Shown here: positions 1 through 8,496 of the stretch, one piece after another
How the letters are laid out: the number at the start of each line of letters is the position of its first letter
How positions within the stretch are numbered: position 1 is the stretch's first letter
Assembly (NCBI RefSeq): GCF_018494055.1
Contig: NZ_JABBFQ010000002.1
Location: forward strand, 1-64,000
Direction of reading: 5' to 3'
DNA from: Rosenbergiella epipactidis
Lineage (GTDB): Bacteria > Pseudomonadota > Gammaproteobacteria > Enterobacterales > Enterobacteriaceae
DNA: 64,000 nucleotides
Notes under the pieces: model-generated
The model's database searches: none
Seen by the model: the letters and a program-made list of their open reading frames with translations, nothing else
Told to the model about the DNA's origin: nothing
Translations under genes and position numbers: made by a program

Positions 1-169
1 GCTACCGTTTCCAGTAGTTATCCCCCTCCATCAGGCAGATCCCCAGACATTACTCACCCGTCCGCCACTCGTCAGCAGAGTAGCAAGCTACTCTCTGTTA
101 CCGTTCGACTTGCATGTGTTAGGCCTGCCGCCAGCGTTCAATCTGAGCCATGATCAAACTCTTCAATTT
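1..169 (-). rRNA. rrs: 16S ribosomal RNA, 5' end (partial)
   Basis: The minus strand reads as the start of enterobacterial 16S rRNA. It begins AAATTGAAGAGTTTGATC at 169 and continues through the conserved segment ending ACATGCAAGTCG and the first variable helix. The gene runs off the window at base 1, so only the first 169 nucleotides are present. Its position next to gmhB and metNIQ corresponds to the rrnH locus of E. coli. Confidence 0.97.
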
Positions 170-299
170 AAAGTTTGATGCTCAAAGAAATTATTCTGTT
201 ATTCGTAAATGAATTTTCAGTGTCACTCTTCAAGACTTGATACTACAAAGTTTTTTGTGATATCAATCCTGCGAGTGCCCACACAGATTGTCTGATAAA

Positions 300-312
300 T
301 TGTTAAAGAGCA
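300..312 (-). promoter_or_regulatory. rrn leader boxA antitermination element
   Basis: The minus strand reads TGCTCTTTAACAA, the canonical leader boxA of enterobacterial rRNA operons. NusB and NusE (S10) bind it to make RNA polymerase resistant to Rho. It sits about 130 nt upstream of mature 16S, and the following leader bases also match the E. coli arrangement. Confidence 0.85.
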
Positions 313-352
313 TTGCGAATCAACGTTTTAACTCGTTGTCGCGAGGTGGCGT

Positions 353-380
353 ATATTACTCGCTTCACCTCAGGAGTCAA
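353..380 (-). promoter_or_regulatory. rrn P2 promoter
   Basis: On the minus strand, TTGACT (375-380) and TAATAT (353-358) are separated by 16 bp, about 120 bp downstream of P1. This is the usual tandem layout of rRNA operons, with P2 giving lower-level constitutive transcription. Confidence 0.75.
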
Positions 381-469
381 TCATTATTTTGATTTTTTCT
401 CCTGGACCGAATCGCTTCAGTCCCTGTCACCGCGCTGCGTATCGTGCTTTGCCGTGTCAGTGGATGCGC

Positions 470-497
470 ATTATAGGGAGTTCAGAAAAAGGCGCAA
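470..497 (-). promoter_or_regulatory. rrn P1 promoter
   Basis: On the minus strand, TTGCGC (492-497) and TATAAT (470-475) are separated by 16 bp. The -10 is flanked by ACTCCC and a GCGC discriminator, closely matching E. coli rrn P1. A GC-rich discriminator is the known basis for ppGpp/DksA control; dksA itself lies at 50139. Confidence 0.85.
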
Positions 498-503
498 TAC
501 CCT

Positions 504-533
504 TTGAGCATTTTTTTTAAAAAAAATGCTCAA
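504..533. promoter_or_regulatory. 30-bp perfect palindrome: possible UP element and gmhB terminator
   Basis: The two arms TTGAGCATTTTTTTT and AAAAAAAATGCTCAA are perfectly complementary. The element lies immediately upstream of the P1 -35, where an A/T-rich UP element contacting the RNA polymerase alpha subunits is expected. It also follows the gmhB stop at 573, so as RNA it could fold and act as a weak terminator. The double role is inference. Confidence 0.5.
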
Positions 534-572
534 GCGTTCAAAGTTCAAGCATTATGCTGATAAAGCCAGCGA

Positions 573-1127
573 TTACTGCTTTTTAGCGAGATAATTAGGG
601 AGGTCAGCGAGGCTATTGAGCACTGCATCTGCTGCAGATTCGCTTTCCGGTGTAACATCCTTCCCTGTTCTTACCAAAACTTTATGGCCCACACCGGCTG
701 CTGAGGCTGCCAACATGTCCTCCATTTTATCCCCAATCATATAAGAAGCACTCATATCGATATCGAGTTGAGCTTGTGCATCAACAAACATTCCTGCTTT
801 AGGCTTGCGACACTCACAATCTTGACGATACTCTTCAATAATCGCTTGAGGATGGTGAGGACAAAAATAGATCCCATCCAAATCGACACCTCTATCCGCG
901 AGCGACCAGTCCATCCATTCGGTGAGATGCATAAATTGGTCTTCCGTGAATAACCCCCTTGCAATCCCTGACTGGTTTGTGATGAGAACGAGCAGATATC
1001 CCATCTTCTTTAACTCAACCATTGCGTCAATTACACCATCAATAAATTGAAAGTCATCACTAAGGTGTACATAACCATGATCGAGATTAATCGTGCCATC
1101 ACGGTCTAAAAAAATTGCGGGTTTCAT
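573..1127 (-). CDS. gmhB: D-glycero-beta-D-manno-heptose 1,7-bisphosphate 7-phosphatase
   Basis: HAD-superfamily phosphatase that removes the C7 phosphate of heptose bisphosphate in the ADP-heptose pathway, which supplies LPS inner-core heptose. The 184-residue protein opens with the HAD nucleophile motif DRDGT (residues 8-12). It has the family's zinc-binding Cys/His cluster (CPHHP ... CECRKP, around residues 90-110) and a late GDKMED motif. Length is close to the roughly 190 residues of E. coli GmhB. The gene lies just upstream of rrn, as in E. coli, and diverges from metN. Confidence 0.95.
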   Translation of the reverse strand: MKPAIFLDRDGTINLDHGYVHLSDDFQFIDGVIDAMVELKKMGYLLVLITNQSGIARGLFTEDQFMHLTEWMDWSLADRGVDLDGIYFCPHHPQAIIEEYRQDCECRKPKAGMFVDAQAQLDIDMSASYMIGDKMEDMLAASAAGVGHKVLVRTGKDVTPESESAADAVLNSLADLPNYLAKKQ

Positions 1128-1350
1128 AACAAAAAATTACTCCATTTCAGTCAAGGAGCTATTATCGCACGAACGCCATCTAATGATCACTGTCTTTACT
1201 TCGACGTAGTTTCCCAAATCTGGTGAAATGCCTTTACCGTACTTTATCACTGGTAAGGTAACTAATGCGGTTTGCTTCAATTATCTTCCTTATATAGATA
1301 AGGAGATCGGAAATTAATGGGTCTTTTCTAATTAGGATATAAAGGCTAGA

Positions 1351-1389
1351 TTGATTTAGCCGTCTAGATAGCTTAACATCCAGCTAATC
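1351..1389 (+). promoter_or_regulatory. metNIQ promoter overlapped by MetJ-box-like repeats
   Basis: TTGATT (1351-1356) and TAACAT (1374-1379) are spaced 17 bp apart. Overlapping them are consecutive 8-mers resembling the MetJ operator AGACGTCT: AGCCGTCT (1358-1365, 7 of 8 matches), AGATAGCT (5 of 8) and TAACATCC (4 of 8). Tandem degenerate met boxes over the promoter are typical of metN in enterobacteria, implying repression by MetJ with S-adenosylmethionine. The remaining sequence between 1128 and 1350 shows no gene. Confidence 0.6.
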
Positions 1390-1448
1390 ACCAATTGATT
1401 TTGGTTCCTTACTTCAGCGGCATAATGACATTAAGTACAAACACTATA

Positions 1449-2480
1449 ATGATAAAACTCGAAAATATAACTAAGCGATTTCAACAGGGAAATCTGACTA
1501 TACAAGCCTTACGCGATGTCACGCTTCATGTCCCCCAAGGGCAAATCTATGGCGTGATTGGTGCTTCAGGGGCAGGGAAAAGTACTCTTATTCGTTGCGT
1601 CAATCTTCTTGAGCGCCCGACCTCGGGTAAAGTCATTGTCGATGAACGTGATCTCACGACGTTAAATGCCCATGAGTTAACCTTAGCTCGGCGTGAAATT
1701 GGTATGATTTTCCAACATTTTAACTTGCTCAATTCGCGCACGGTTTTCGGTAACGTTGCGCTACCTCTTGAGCTGGAAAATCATTCTAAGGCTGATATAA
1801 AAAAGCGCGTAACTGAGTTACTCGAACTGGTTGGACTGGCGGATAAGTACGATGCTCGCCCTGCAAACCTATCGGGAGGCCAAAAACAGCGTGTCGCAAT
1901 AGCCCGTGCACTCGCTTGCGATCCTAAAATGCTACTCTGTGATGAAGCCACCAGCGCACTCGATCCTGCAACGACTCGCTCTATCTTAGAATTACTCAAA
2001 GATATCAATCGCCGTTTGGGGATCACTATCCTACTCATCACTCACGAAATGGACGTTGTTAAACGTATCTGCGATCAAGTAGCCGTCATCAGTAAGGGCG
2101 AGTTGATCGAGAATGATAAAGTGAGCGAGGTGTTCTCTCATCCAAAAACACCTCTCGCGCAGCAATTCATCCAATCAACTCTGCATCTCGATATTCCTGA
2201 AGACTATCAACAGCGTCTCAGCCAGACCGCTGAATCAAACAAAGTTCCGCTGATTAGACTCGAGTTTACCGGTCAATCCGTTGATGCCCCGCTATTATCT
2301 GATATTTCACGCCGCTTCAATGTTGACTGTAACATTATCAGCGCGCAGATGGATTATGCCGGTGGGGTTAAATTCGGCATTATGCTTACCGAAATAGCGG
2401 GCGAACAACAACAGTGCCAACAAGCCATCGAATGGCTACAACAAAAACAAGTAAAAACAGAGGTGTTAGGCTATGTCTGA
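1449..2480 (+). CDS. metN: Methionine ABC transporter ATP-binding subunit
   Basis: ATPase of the MetNIQ importer for D- and L-methionine, acting on the cytoplasmic face of the inner membrane. The 343-residue protein has Walker [10 protein letters not shown] (about residues 38-46), signature LSGGQ, Walker [12 protein letters not shown] and a His switch (ITHEM). A C-terminal ACT-like domain (about 265-343) is the methionine-sensing regulatory domain of this subfamily. I chose ATG 1449 because [11 protein letters not shown] aligns with the start of E. coli MetN and gives the same length. Its Shine-Dalgarno is poor, and ATG 1425 is an alternative. The gene overlaps metI by 8 bp. Confidence 0.96.
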   Translation: MIKLENITKRFQQGNLTIQALRDVTLHVPQGQIYGVIGASGAGKSTLIRCVNLLERPTSGKVIVDERDLTTLNAHELTLARREIGMIFQHFNLLNSRTVFGNVALPLELENHSKADIKKRVTELLELVGLADKYDARPANLSGGQKQRVAIARALACDPKMLLCDEATSALDPATTRSILELLKDINRRLGITILLITHEMDVVKRICDQVAVISKGELIENDKVSEVFSHPKTPLAQQFIQSTLHLDIPEDYQQRLSQTAESNKVPLIRLEFTGQSVDAPLLSDISRRFNVDCNIISAQMDYAGGVKFGIMLTEIAGEQQQCQQAIEWLQQKQVKTEVLGYV

Positions 2481-3126
2481 GGCAATGATTTGGCTACTAG
2501 CCGGCGGTATTTGGGAAACCTTAGTCATGACCTTTGTCTCAGGTTTCTTTGGATTTGTTATTGGTCTACCTGTTGGCGTACTACTTTATATTACGCGTCC
2601 TGGGCAAATCAAAGAGAGCCAAGTGCTCTACCGCATTATTTCAGCGGTCGTAAATATTTTTAGATCAGTCCCATTCATCATCTTACTTGTCTGGATGATC
2701 CCCTTCACCCGTGCACTGGTCGGGACGTCAATAGGGTTGCAAGCAGCAATAGTTCCTTTAACGATTGGCGCAGCACCATTTATTGCACGCATGGTCGAAA
2801 ATGCTCTGCTTGAACTTCCTTCTGGACTAATTGAAGCATCTCGTTCAATGGGCGCGACGCCGCTACAAATTATCCGTAAGGTTCTTTTACCTGAAGCGTT
2901 ACCGGGTCTTATTAATGCTGCAACCATCACGCTGATTACCTTGGTGGGATATTCTGCCATGGGCGGTGCAGTGGGTGCAGGCGGTTTAGGGCAAATTGGT
3001 ATCCAATATGGCTATATCGGCTATAATGCGACAATCATGAATACGGTTTTAGTATTGCTGGTTATTTTGGTCTATCTGATCCAACTTATCGGCGATCGTG
3101 TTGTTAGGCTCGTCACTCATAAATAG
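2473..3126 (+). CDS. metI: Methionine ABC transporter permease
   Basis: Inner-membrane permease of MetNIQ. It has 217 residues, the same as E. coli MetI, and about five hydrophobic segments. The EAA loop that docks to MetN is visible as [25 protein letters not shown] in two parts (about residues 121-145). The reading frame begins inside the last codons of metN, indicating translational coupling, and metQ follows after 32 bp. Confidence 0.96.
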   Translation: MSEAMIWLLAGGIWETLVMTFVSGFFGFVIGLPVGVLLYITRPGQIKESQVLYRIISAVVNIFRSVPFIILLVWMIPFTRALVGTSIGLQAAIVPLTIGAAPFIARMVENALLELPSGLIEASRSMGATPLQIIRKVLLPEALPGLINAATITLITLVGYSAMGGAVGAGGLGQIGIQYGYIGYNATIMNTVLVLLVILVYLIQLIGDRVVRLVTHK

Positions 3127-3158
3127 TAATTTGTCTCGATAATAATTAAGGAAATCCC

Positions 3159-3977
3159 ATGACTTTTACGTTAAAAAAATTAGCCACCCTCAGCGCGATT
3201 GTTGCAACATTAGCTTTAGTTGGCTGTGACCAGAAATCGCAACAAAATCCCAACCATATCAAAGTGGGGGTCATTGCCGGTTCAGAGCAACAAGTGGCAG
3301 AGGTTGCTCAGAAAGTTGCTAAAGACCAATATCATCTTGATGTTGAGCTGGTACCATTCACTGACTACGTTCTACCTAACGAAGCACTGAGCAAAGGTGA
3401 TATTGATGCCAATGCCTTCCAGCATAAACCTTATCTCGATCAGCAAATTAAAGACCGCGGATATAAAATCACTTCGGTAGCGAAAACCTTCGTCTATCCG
3501 ATTGCTGGCTATTCGAAAAAAATTAAATCTTTAGACCAACTGCAAGATGGTGCCCAAATTGCAGTACCGAACGACCCGACGAATTTAGGGCGTTCACTAC
3601 TATTATTACAAAAGGTTGGATTAATTAAATTAAAAGACGATGTCGGTCTACTACCAACCTCTTTAGATATTACGGAGAATCCTAAAAATCTAAAGATTGT
3701 TGAATTAGAAGCTCCACAGCTTCCACGCTCGTTAGACGACAACAAAATTGCCATTGCCGTGATTAACACAACCTTCGCGAGTCAAATCGGCTTAACTCCC
3801 GTTAAAGATGGTTTGTTCGCCGAAGACAAAAACTCACCTTATACCAACCTTATTGTGACCCGCGAAGATAATAAGGATGCCGATAATGTTAAGAAATTTA
3901 TCAAAGCTTATCAATCAGAGCAGGTTGAACAAGCCGCTGAGAAAATTTTTAACGGTGGTGCCGTTAAAGGCTGGTAA
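3159..3977 (+). CDS. metQ: Methionine-binding lipoprotein
   Basis: Substrate-binding component of MetNIQ. The first 23 residues form a lipoprotein signal peptide with lipobox LVGC (Cys23). Asp follows the cysteine, the signal for retention at the inner membrane. The rest is an NLPA-family periplasmic binding fold (KVGVIAGSEQQVAE ... FVYPIAGYS ... VPNDPTNLGRSL). It has 272 residues, E. coli 271. An AAGGA-type ribosome binding site precedes the ATG, and a hairpin terminator follows. Confidence 0.96.
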   Translation: MTFTLKKLATLSAIVATLALVGCDQKSQQNPNHIKVGVIAGSEQQVAEVAQKVAKDQYHLDVELVPFTDYVLPNEALSKGDIDANAFQHKPYLDQQIKDRGYKITSVAKTFVYPIAGYSKKIKSLDQLQDGAQIAVPNDPTNLGRSLLLLQKVGLIKLKDDVGLLPTSLDITENPKNLKIVELEAPQLPRSLDDNKIAIAVINTTFASQIGLTPVKDGLFAEDKNSPYTNLIVTREDNKDADNVKKFIKAYQSEQVEQAAEKIFNGGAVKGW

Positions 3978-3997
3978 ATACTGTTAATATAATAGGT

Positions 3998-4026
3998 AAA
4001 GGCGACGAGAGTCGCCTTTATTTTTT
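3998..4026 (+). terminator. Rho-independent terminator of metNIQ
   Basis: AAAGGCGAC (3998-4006) pairs with GTCGCCTTT (4011-4019) across a GAGA loop and is followed by a T-rich run (TATTTTTT). It lies 20 bp after the metQ stop codon. Confidence 0.9.
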
Positions 4027-4086
4027 CAATAGGCGTCGATACCTGTATGCTAACCCTCTAATGAACAGTTGAGTGAGGAAGATTCA

Positions 4087-4491
4087 ATGCGTTTTAGCTT
4101 ATTACCACTCTGTATGGTGATTGTAGGACTTGCCGGTTGTACTACTCAGTACAAACCCGTCGAGCCTTTCCCCGAAAAGCCTCAAGCTCAACATCAGGAA
4201 AAGGTACGCAAACCTGTACACAGAGCGGCGCCGGTGCAACTCTATACTAATCCTGCAGACCTCATTAATAAGCCGTTCCGTGATTTAGGTGAAGTCTCGG
4301 GTGAAGACTGCCAAACTAATGCACAAAGCTCACCGCCTAACCTTAATACCGCACGCAAACGTATGCAGGTAAAAGCATCATCACTGAAAGCTAACGCAGT
4401 GCTTGTTCACCAATGTGAAGTTATTTCAACTAACTCTGGTTGCTATCGTGAAGCGGTTTGCCAAGGCTCTGCGTTAAAAGTCACGCAATGA
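4087..4491 (+). CDS. rcsF: Rcs stress-sensing outer-membrane lipoprotein
   Basis: RcsF senses LPS and peptidoglycan stress and activates the Rcs phosphorelay through IgaA. The 134-residue protein (the E. coli length) has a lipoprotein signal with lipobox LAGC, then a Pro/Lys-rich linker. The conserved domain carries the four disulfide cysteines (GEDCQ, HQCEV, SGCYREAVC). ATG 4087 was chosen because the hydrophobic signal sequence starts there and GAGGAAG precedes it. The stop overlaps the trmO start (ATGA). Confidence 0.95.
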   Translation: MRFSLLPLCMVIVGLAGCTTQYKPVEPFPEKPQAQHQEKVRKPVHRAAPVQLYTNPADLINKPFRDLGEVSGEDCQTNAQSSPPNLNTARKRMQVKASSLKANAVLVHQCEVISTNSGCYREAVCQGSALKVTQ

Positions 4492-5198
4492 ATTCATTTT
4501 CTTTAGAGCAAATAGGTACGATTCACTCCCCTTGGAAAGAGAAGTTTGCGGTTCCCCGTCAACCCGGGTTGGTCACGGCCATGGGCGCCGAGCTGGAGCT
4601 TGTCGCCCCTTATAACCATCATGATATGGTACGTGGTATCGAAAACTTCAGCCATCTATGGCTACTTTTCATCTTCCATCAGACCCAACAGCAAGGATGG
4701 AAGCCACTTGTTCGCCCTCCTCGACTTGGCGGTAACGACAAAATTGGTGTATTGGCGAGCCGCTCAACGTTCAGACCTAATCCCATTGGTATGTCTCTCG
4801 TCGAGTTTAAAGGTGTTCGCTATGAAAAAAGACGGGTAATCCTTGAATTAGGCAGTGTCGACCTGGTGGATGGTACGCCCATTGTCGATATCAAACCCTA
4901 TTTACCTTTTGCCGAGTCTTTACCCGATGCTCGTGCCGGCTATGCTCAATCAGCGCCAGAAGCCAGTATGCAGGTATATTTTTCGGATGCCGCGAAACAG
5001 CATTTGTCATGCTATCAACACAGTCATCCAACCTTGGCTGAATTTATCCAACAAGTCCTCGCGCAAGATCCTCGCCCGGCGTACCGCCGCCGCCAAGATG
5101 ACGCTCATTTTTATGCTGCCAGTTTGAGTGATTTTACTGTACGCTGGCAGGTAACACCGTTGGGAACAGAAGTGATTGCAATCGAGCCAATGAAATAG
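4488..5198 (+). CDS. trmO: tRNA (adenine(37)-N6)-methyltransferase
   Basis: TrmO (YaeB/TsaA family) methylates the N6 of t6A37 in tRNA-Thr using S-adenosylmethionine. The 236-residue product matches the family in its beta-barrel domain: SPWKEKFAVPRQPG, FSHLWLLFIFH, RSTFRPNPIGMS and DGTPIVDIKPYLP. The C-terminal DPRPAYR motif is also present. The ATG lies inside the rcsF stop region (4-base overlap), so the two are probably translationally coupled, as in E. coli. Confidence 0.95.
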   Translation: MNSFSLEQIGTIHSPWKEKFAVPRQPGLVTAMGAELELVAPYNHHDMVRGIENFSHLWLLFIFHQTQQQGWKPLVRPPRLGGNDKIGVLASRSTFRPNPIGMSLVEFKGVRYEKRRVILELGSVDLVDGTPIVDIKPYLPFAESLPDARAGYAQSAPEASMQVYFSDAAKQHLSCYQHSHPTLAEFIQQVLAQDPRPAYRRRQDDAHFYAASLSDFTVRWQVTPLGTEVIAIEPMK

Positions 5199-5276
5199 GC
5201 TTTTTACGCCATTCACTCACTGATAAACTATATACTACTCACTAAAACAGCTTTCCGTTCAACTGGAACCATATTC

Positions 5277-6995
5277 ATGCGTACTACTCAATATCTACTT
5301 TCAACGCTCAAAGAGACACCTTCTGATGCTGAAGTAATCAGTCATCAATTAATGCTCCGTGCAGGGATGATCCGTAAACTTGCCTCAGGCTTATATACTT
5401 GGTTACCGACCGGAGTTCGTGTTTTACGTAAAGTCGAAAAAATCGTCCGTGAGGAGATGGAAAATGCAGGTGCCGTTGAAGTGACGATGCCTGTTGTTCA
5501 ACCTGCCGACTTATGGGAAGAGAGTGGACGTTGGGAACAGTACGGTCCCGAGCTCTTACGTATAAAAGATCGCCACGAACGCCCTTTCGTGCTTGGCCCT
5601 ACGCACGAGGAAGTGATTACCGATCTTATTCGTAACGAACTGAGCTCATATAAACAATTGCCCTTAAACTTATTCCAAATTCAGACTAAGTTTCGCGATG
5701 AAGTTCGGCCACGCTTTGGTGTGATGCGTTCGCGCGAATTTATTATGAAAGATGCCTATTCTTTCCATAGCCATCAAGATTCCCTGCAACAGACCTACGA
5801 CATCATGTATCGCGCGTATAGCCAGATATTCAGTCGTATGGGATTAGATTTTCGTGCTGTACAAGCGGATACTGGGTCGATTGGTGGTAGCGCGTCTCAC
5901 GAATTCCAAGTTCTTGCACAGAGTGGCGAGGATGACATCATCTTCTCTGATCAGTCGGATTATGCAGCCAATATCGAATTAGCTGAAGCCGTTGCCCCAA
6001 CTACCGAACGTGCTGCACCCTCTCAAGCCTTGATGCAACAAGACACACCTCATGCCAAGACCATTGCTGACTTAGTCTCGCAATTCTCTCTTTCAATCGA
6101 TAAAACCGTTAAAACGCTTATCGTCAAAGCAGCAGAAGAGAGCGAACACACCTTAGTGGCGCTGTTAGTCCGTGGTGATCATGAATTGAATGAAGTGAAA
6201 GCAGAGAAATTGGATGTAGTTGCCTCACCGCTCTGTTTTGCAACGGAGCAAGAGATTCGTGATGCTATCGGTGCGGGTCCTGGCTCACTGGGACCTATTG
6301 GATTGGCGATGCCGATCATTGCTGACCACAGCTTGAAAGTCATGAGCGATTTCGCTGTCGGGGCAAATCTAGACGGTAAACACTGGTTTGGCGTTAACTG
6401 GCTACGCGACCTGCCAGAAGCACGCTACGCCGATATCCGTAATGTGGTAACCGGTGATAAGAGCCCTGATGGTAAAGGTACCCTGCTCATTAAGCGCGGT
6501 ATTGAAGTGGGTCATATCTTCCAACTGGGAACCAAGTACTCAGAAGCCTTGAAAGCGACCGTTCAAGGTGAAGACGGTCGTAACCAAACCTTACTGATGG
6601 GATGTTATGGAATCGGCGTAACACGTGTTGTCGCTGCAGCCATTGAACAGAATCATGATGAGAGAGGAATTATTTGGCCAGAAGCCATTGCGCCTTTCCA
6701 CGTCGCGATTTTACCGATGAATATGCATAAGTCATTCCGCGTACAAGAATTAGCCGAAAAGCTTTACGAACAACTGCGTAGCGCAGGACTCGATGTCATC
6801 TTAGATGACCGTAAAGAGCGTCCAGGCGTAATGTTTGCCGATATGGAATTGATTGGTGTCCCGCACGCCATTGTTATCGGTGATCGTAATTTAGATAATA
6901 ATGAAATTGAGTACAAGAATCGTCGTACCGGTGAAAAAGAGATGCTATCACCAGAAGCGATTGTTGAGCGTTTACTGTCTCAAATTAAACGCTAA
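5277..6995 (+). CDS. proS: Prolyl-tRNA synthetase
   Basis: Class II aminoacyl-tRNA synthetase charging tRNA-Pro. The 572 residues equal the E. coli length. Motif 1 lies near residues 60-80, motif 2 is [18 protein letters not shown]-like (FRDEVRPR, about 139-146), and motif 3 is GCYGIGVTR (about residue 445). The YbaK-like editing domain that clears mischarged Ala is inserted at about 225-400. A C-terminal anticodon-binding domain ends the protein. nlpE, which lies between proS and arfB in E. coli, is absent. Confidence 0.97.
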   Translation: MRTTQYLLSTLKETPSDAEVISHQLMLRAGMIRKLASGLYTWLPTGVRVLRKVEKIVREEMENAGAVEVTMPVVQPADLWEESGRWEQYGPELLRIKDRHERPFVLGPTHEEVITDLIRNELSSYKQLPLNLFQIQTKFRDEVRPRFGVMRSREFIMKDAYSFHSHQDSLQQTYDIMYRAYSQIFSRMGLDFRAVQADTGSIGGSASHEFQVLAQSGEDDIIFSDQSDYAANIELAEAVAPTTERAAPSQALMQQDTPHAKTIADLVSQFSLSIDKTVKTLIVKAAEESEHTLVALLVRGDHELNEVKAEKLDVVASPLCFATEQEIRDAIGAGPGSLGPIGLAMPIIADHSLKVMSDFAVGANLDGKHWFGVNWLRDLPEARYADIRNVVTGDKSPDGKGTLLIKRGIEVGHIFQLGTKYSEALKATVQGEDGRNQTLLMGCYGIGVTRVVAAAIEQNHDERGIIWPEAIAPFHVAILPMNMHKSFRVQELAEKLYEQLRSAGLDVILDDRKERPGVMFADMELIGVPHAIVIGDRNLDNNEIEYKNRRTGEKEMLSPEAIVERLLSQIKR

Positions 6996-7005
6996 AAACC
7001 TCTAC

Positions 7006-7032
7006 ATGGCCCTCGTTACGAGGGCCATTATT
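7006..7032. terminator. Bidirectional hairpin between proS and arfB
   Basis: ATGGCCCTCGT (7006-7016) pairs with ACGAGGGCCAT (7018-7028) between two convergent genes. T-rich sequence follows on both strands (TATTATTC on plus, GGTTTTTA on minus), so it can terminate proS and arfB transcripts. Confidence 0.75.
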
Positions 7033-7034
7033 CA

Positions 7035-7466
7035 TCACTCTAGGTTCACCTTACCTCGTAGATTTTTCTTCGACGACGTCCGGCTTTTACCATCCAGTCG
7101 ACGAAGCTTAGACGCCTTCGAGGGCTTAGTTTCCTTACGGGTTTTCGATACGACTAATAACTGTGCCAACACCGCACGGAGTCGTTCAATCGCCAACGCT
7201 CTATTTTTCTCTTGAGAACGCGCGTTCTGCGACTTAATCACTATTATCCCATCTTCAGTCAGTAGATGATGGCGCTTACTCAAAATCAGGGCTTTCGCAT
7301 CCTCTGTAAGACTCGATCCTCTGACGTCGAAACGAAGATGAATGGCGGAAGAAACCTTATTGACATTTTGCCCCCCCGCACCTTGGGCGCGTATTGCGGA
7401 GGTTTCTATTTCTGCACTTGCAATCTTCTGTTGCGCATTGATGGTAATTACACTGCTTTCTGCCAT
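7035..7466 (-). CDS. arfB: Alternative ribosome-rescue peptidyl-tRNA hydrolase ArfB
   Basis: ArfB (YaeJ) hydrolyses peptidyl-tRNA on ribosomes stalled without a stop codon. The catalytic GGQ motif lies in [10 protein letters not shown] (about residues 28-37). The end is the basic tail ([22 protein letters not shown]) that enters the empty mRNA channel. It has 143 residues, E. coli 140, lacking the tRNA-recognition domain of full release factors. The start overlaps the end of yaeQ by 19 bp on the same strand, so the two form an operon. Confidence 0.93.
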   Translation of the reverse strand: MAESSVITINAQQKIASAEIETSAIRAQGAGGQNVNKVSSAIHLRFDVRGSSLTEDAKALILSKRHHLLTEDGIIVIKSQNARSQEKNRALAIERLRAVLAQLLVVSKTRKETKPSKASKLRRLDGKSRTSSKKNLRGKVNLE

Positions 7467-7993
7467 AGTTCTAACTCTATTTCTATATTATTGCTGCCAT
7501 CTGAAAGCCAGATAACACCTTCTTGCAAGGTAACTTGCAACGACATATTTCGTTGTGCCAATGCCGCGAGCTGACTTAATTGTTCATCAGTCGCATGCCA
7601 AATCGTTAGATTTTTAAATTGCGCGAGCTTTCCTAAGTTCTGCTGCTTCCAAACCGCTGCGGCACGAGATTGATAAGTAAATAACACCACGTTCGATGCT
7701 TGGCTAACCGCTTTTTTTAACCGTTTTTCGTCAGGTAATCCCAGTTCAATCCATAACTCTGGGCTACCGTGATCATGATGTTGCCAAATTTCAGGTTCTT
7801 CACCAGAGGATAGCCCGCGCGTAAACTCTAGTCGCTCCGATGCGTAAAGGCACCATGCAAACAACCTGAGCATCATCCGCTCATCGTTTTCAGAGGGATG
7901 ACGTGCCAAGGTTAAGGTATGGCTGCCATAGTAGTGTCGATCAAGATCTGAAATATCGACATTAGCCTTAAATATAGTGGCTTTTAACGCCAT
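7448..7993 (-). CDS. yaeQ: YaeQ family protein of unknown function
   Basis: The 181-residue protein matches the YaeQ family throughout ([59 protein letters not shown]). E. coli YaeQ has the same length. Structures place the family in a PD-(D/E)XK nuclease-like fold, but no activity is established. It is upstream of and overlaps arfB. Confidence 0.93.
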   Translation of the reverse strand: MALKATIFKANVDISDLDRHYYGSHTLTLARHPSENDERMMLRLFAWCLYASERLEFTRGLSSGEEPEIWQHHDHGSPELWIELGLPDEKRLKKAVSQASNVVLFTYQSRAAAVWKQQNLGKLAQFKNLTIWHATDEQLSQLAALAQRNMSLQVTLQEGVIWLSDGSNNIEIELELWQKAV

Positions 7994-8235
7994 AAGTTCT
8001 CCAATTATGCCCCATTGTGCTTTAGCAGGATGTGTGGGCTGACTTGCATTACGCCTTACAAACGCCTAGGCTAGTCTAAAGATAAAAAGTGACAACATAG
8101 GGTAAGTCTTCGTATTATCTCAGGATAGTCTGGCATATTACGTTGCCATAAGCTTAAAGTTCAGTGACGCATTACACTGTAGTGCGTTTGTGTAAGGCCC
8201 GCGGGAATCCGCCATTTACTTACAGGTGAGCAATT

Positions 8236-8496
8236 ATGTCAATCAATGATACCTATCAGCCCATTAATTGTGATGACTATGACAATCTGGAACTCGCCTG
8301 CCAACATCATTTGTTACTTCAACTCACCCTACGCAGCGGTGAGTCGTTGAAGGCAGAAGCAGCCGATTTGTTCTTAAGAAAAAAAGTTGAGTATCTTTCG
8401 TATAAGTATCATGGTGAACAGCACGAAGTACGATTAGACGCTATCGAAAGCTTTAGTCACCCTGAAATCGGGACTATTACCATCACTCAAAATTAG
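8236..8496 (+). CDS. rof: Rho-binding antiterminator
   Basis: Rof (YaeO) binds the Rho hexamer and inhibits Rho-dependent termination. The 86-residue product contains the hallmark NDTYQPINCDDYDNLELACQ near its start and SHPEIGTI near its end. CAGGTGAG precedes the ATG as a ribosome binding site. yaeP, which precedes rof in E. coli, is not found: the 242 bp before rof carry frequent stops. The 3' end overlaps the convergent tilS by 14 bp. Confidence 0.95.
   Translation: MSINDTYQPINCDDYDNLELACQHHLLLQLTLRSGESLKAEAADLFLRKKVEYLSYKYHGEQHEVRLDAIESFSHPEIGTITITQN

Noticed and set aside
313-507. Plus-strand ORF in the rrn leader
   Set aside because: It runs across both rrn promoters on the opposite strand, has no ribosome binding site and no recognisable protein features.
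8000-8235. Possible yaeP upstream of rof
   Set aside because: The interval has frequent stops in all frames and no sequence like YaeP, so no gene is called.
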